Source of the DNA: CAYVBN01 sp964538565
GTDB lineage: Bacteria; Pseudomonadota; Alphaproteobacteria; Rhizobiales; Xanthobacteraceae
Assembly (NCBI GenBank): GCA_964538565.1
Contig: CAZIGW010000212.1
Span: 1-24,882, forward strand
Length of the DNA stretch: 24,882 bases
Direction: 5' to 3'
Numbering within the stretch: position 1 is the stretch's first letter; the number at the start of each line of letters is the position of its first letter. Shown here piece by piece: positions 23,484 to 24,882 of this stretch. A model generated the notes under the pieces. The model saw only the letters and a list, made by a program, of their open reading frames with translations, was not told where the DNA came from and did no database searches. The position numbers and the translations under genes were made by a program.

Positions 23484-24599
23484 ATGGCGGCATATATCGT
23501 CCGACGCATCCTGTTCATGATCCCGACGCTGTTCGGGATCATGCTGGTGTCCTTCGTCGTGGTGCAATTTGCGCCGGGCGGGCCGGTGGAGCGCGTGATC
23601 GCGCAATTGTCCGGAACCGACACGGGGGCGACCTCGCGCGTCTCCGGCTCGCCCAGCGGCGACTTCGGGGCGCGCGGGCAGATGCCGGGCGCTTCGCAGA
23701 TCGATTCCGTCACCTCCAAATATCGCGGCGCGCAGGGGCTCGATCCGGAATTCATCAAGAGCCTGGAGAAGCAGTTCGGGTTCGACAAGCCGGCCTACGA
23801 ACGCTTCTTCATCATGCTGAAGAACTATCTGACGTTCGACTTCGGCAAGAGCTATTTCCGCGACGTGAAGGTGATCGACCTGATCAAGGAGAAGATGCCG
23901 GTCTCCATGTCGCTCGGCATCTGGATGACGCTGCTCACCTATCTGATCTCGATTCCGCTCGGCATCCGCAAGGCGGTCTCGGACGGCTCGCGCTTCGACG
24001 TCTGGACGTCGGGCGTGATCATCGTCGGCTACGCCATCCCGGGCTTCCTGTTCGCGATCCTGCTGATCGTGCTGTTCGCCGGTGGCTCGTTCTTCGACAT
24101 CTTCCCGCTGCGCGGGCTCACCTCGGACAACTGGGCGCAACTTCCCTGGTGGCAGAAGATCCTCGACTATTTCTGGCACCTGACGCTGCCGATCATCTCG
24201 ATGGGGATCGGCGCCTTCGCCACCATGACGCTGCTCACCAAGAACTCGTTTCTCGACGAGATCCGCAAGCAGTACGTGCTCACCGCCCGGGCGAAGGGCT
24301 GCAACGAACGGCAGGTGCTCTACGGCCACATCTTCCGCAATGCCATGCTGCTCATCATCGCCGGCTTCCCGGGCGCCTTCGTCAGCGCATTCTTCTCCGG
24401 CTCGCTCCTGATCGAGACGATCTTCTCGCTCGACGGCCTCGGCCTGCTCGGCTTCGAGAGCGTGCTCAACCGCGACTATCCGGTCGTCTTCGCCACTCTC
24501 TACATTTTCTCGTTGGTCGGGCTCGTGGTGAACCTCATTTCGGACCTCACCTACACCTGGGTCGATCCGCGTATCGACTTCGAGACGCGGGAGGTCTGA
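23484..24599 (+). CDS. yejB: ABC transporter permease, YejB-like
   Basis: The protein has 371 residues and about six membrane helices, starting MAAYIVRRILFMIPTLFGIMLVSFVVVQFAPGGPVE as in DppB/YejB permeases. The long periplasmic segment between TM1 and TM2 (about 35-130), with the QFGFDKPAYERFFIMLKNYLTFDFGKSYF passage, is characteristic of YejB. The EAA loop for the ATPase reads LTARAKGCNERQVLYGHIFRNA (around residue 270). It forms the inner-membrane channel with YejE. It follows the second receptor by 41 bp in the same operon, and the yejE start comes one base after its stop. Confidence 0.93.
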   Translation: MAAYIVRRILFMIPTLFGIMLVSFVVVQFAPGGPVERVIAQLSGTDTGATSRVSGSPSGDFGARGQMPGASQIDSVTSKYRGAQGLDPEFIKSLEKQFGFDKPAYERFFIMLKNYLTFDFGKSYFRDVKVIDLIKEKMPVSMSLGIWMTLLTYLISIPLGIRKAVSDGSRFDVWTSGVIIVGYAIPGFLFAILLIVLFAGGSFFDIFPLRGLTSDNWAQLPWWQKILDYFWHLTLPIISMGIGAFATMTLLTKNSFLDEIRKQYVLTARAKGCNERQVLYGHIFRNAMLLIIAGFPGAFVSAFFSGSLLIETIFSLDGLGLLGFESVLNRDYPVVFATLYIFSLVGLVVNLISDLTYTWVDPRIDFETREV

Positions 24600-24600
24600 G

Positions 24601-24882
24601 GTGGACGCCAGGGCCGCACAGAAAACGCCGGACACGACGGCGGTCGCCCCGACCGGTCTCGCGGTGCCGCCGGAGCGGCGCTCGGTCGACGTCTCCCCGC
24701 TCACCAAGCGGCGCTGGCAGAACTTCAAGGCGCATCGGCGCGGCTACTGGTCGTGTTGGCTCTTCCTGGTCCGGTTCGTGGTTTCGCTCTTTGCCGAGTT
24801 CATAGCCAACGACAAGCCGTTCCTGGTCAATTACGATGGTCACATCTACATTCCCGTGTTCGTCACCTACCCGGAGACGACC
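24601..24882 (+). CDS. yejE: ABC transporter permease, YejE-like (partial, cut by window end)
   Basis: Only the first 94 residues are in the window. The GTG start at 24601 has GGGAGG six bases upstream, inside the end of yejB. After a short polar N-terminus come the YejE hallmarks SPLTKRRWQNFKAHRRGYW, a first membrane helix and FAEFIANDKPFLVNYDG, IYIPVFVTYPETT. One oddity is an Arg within the first membrane helix (FLVRFVVSLF), where the family usually has a hydrophobic residue. The ATPase gene yejF would be expected just beyond. Confidence 0.9.
   Translation, partial: MDARAAQKTPDTTAVAPTGLAVPPERRSVDVSPLTKRRWQNFKAHRRGYWSCWLFLVRFVVSLFAEFIANDKPFLVNYDGHIYIPVFVTYPETT

Noticed and set aside
1..24882. 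CRISPR array, prophage, insertion sequence or defence island
   Set aside because: No regularly spaced repeats, transposase, integrase, phage structural gene or nuclease/defence domain is visible in any frame.

Overview
This is a GC-rich stretch of chromosome from an alphaproteobacterium. It most likely comes from the Hyphomicrobiales, near Bradyrhizobium, Rhodopseudomonas or Pseudolabrys. The signs are a DUF3551 secreted protein (a Bradyrhizobium-type family), a CycM-like membrane-anchored cytochrome c beside kdsB and pheA, a two-receptor yejA-yejA-yejB-yejE transporter, and the palindromic intergenic repeats typical of this order. I see no phage, insertion sequence, CRISPR array or RNA gene. 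Most of the window is ordinary chromosome with a few unusual proteins and repeats.

Layout. Positions 1-2326 (minus strand) hold a two-gene periplasmic heme operon: a small class I cytochrome c and a 614-residue protein joining a carboxypeptidase-regulatory-like domain, a CxxCH heme site and a streptogramin-lyase-type beta-propeller. At 2714-3610 is a secreted PHB-depolymerase-type esterase. It converges on a DUF3551 gene whose signal peptide has been put out of frame by a 10-bp tandem duplication. At 4208-5185 is an HtrA-like protein with a PDZ domain whose three catalytic positions are all substituted. At 5355-6563 are a flavin reductase-like protein and a small secreted protein with a near-perfect 23-residue duplication.

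Positions 6601-12135 form a signalling block. A single-domain response regulator and a TadG-like surface protein lie in one probable operon. Divergent from it is a very large hybrid kinase (CHASE8-like sensor, HAMP, HisKA, HATPase, degenerate receiver, receiver, Hpt) fused to an EAL domain with intact catalytic residues. The 124-bp gap between the divergent starts carries a nested inverted repeat. This is the best candidate for an undescribed system: a phosphorelay that ends in c-di-GMP breakdown and is linked to a surface or pilus-type protein.

Positions 12136-16315 contain a palindromic repeat, the C-terminal relic of an alpha/beta hydrolase, a phosphomannomutase/phosphoglucomutase, a tandem pair of 45-bp palindromic repeats between convergent genes, a small dimeric alpha/beta-barrel-type protein, an aromatic/organic-acid-type MFS transporter and a large nested palindromic repeat. 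Positions 16316-18480 (minus strand) carry a GlcG/HbpS-like protein, prephenate dehydratase and CMP-KDO synthetase. Divergent from kdsB is a cycM-like gene with a hairpin terminator. After about 450 bp without a gene, 19715 to the window end is an oligopeptide/microcin C-type ABC importer: two tandem receptors joined by a GTGA overlap, then yejB and the start of yejE, which is cut by the window edge.
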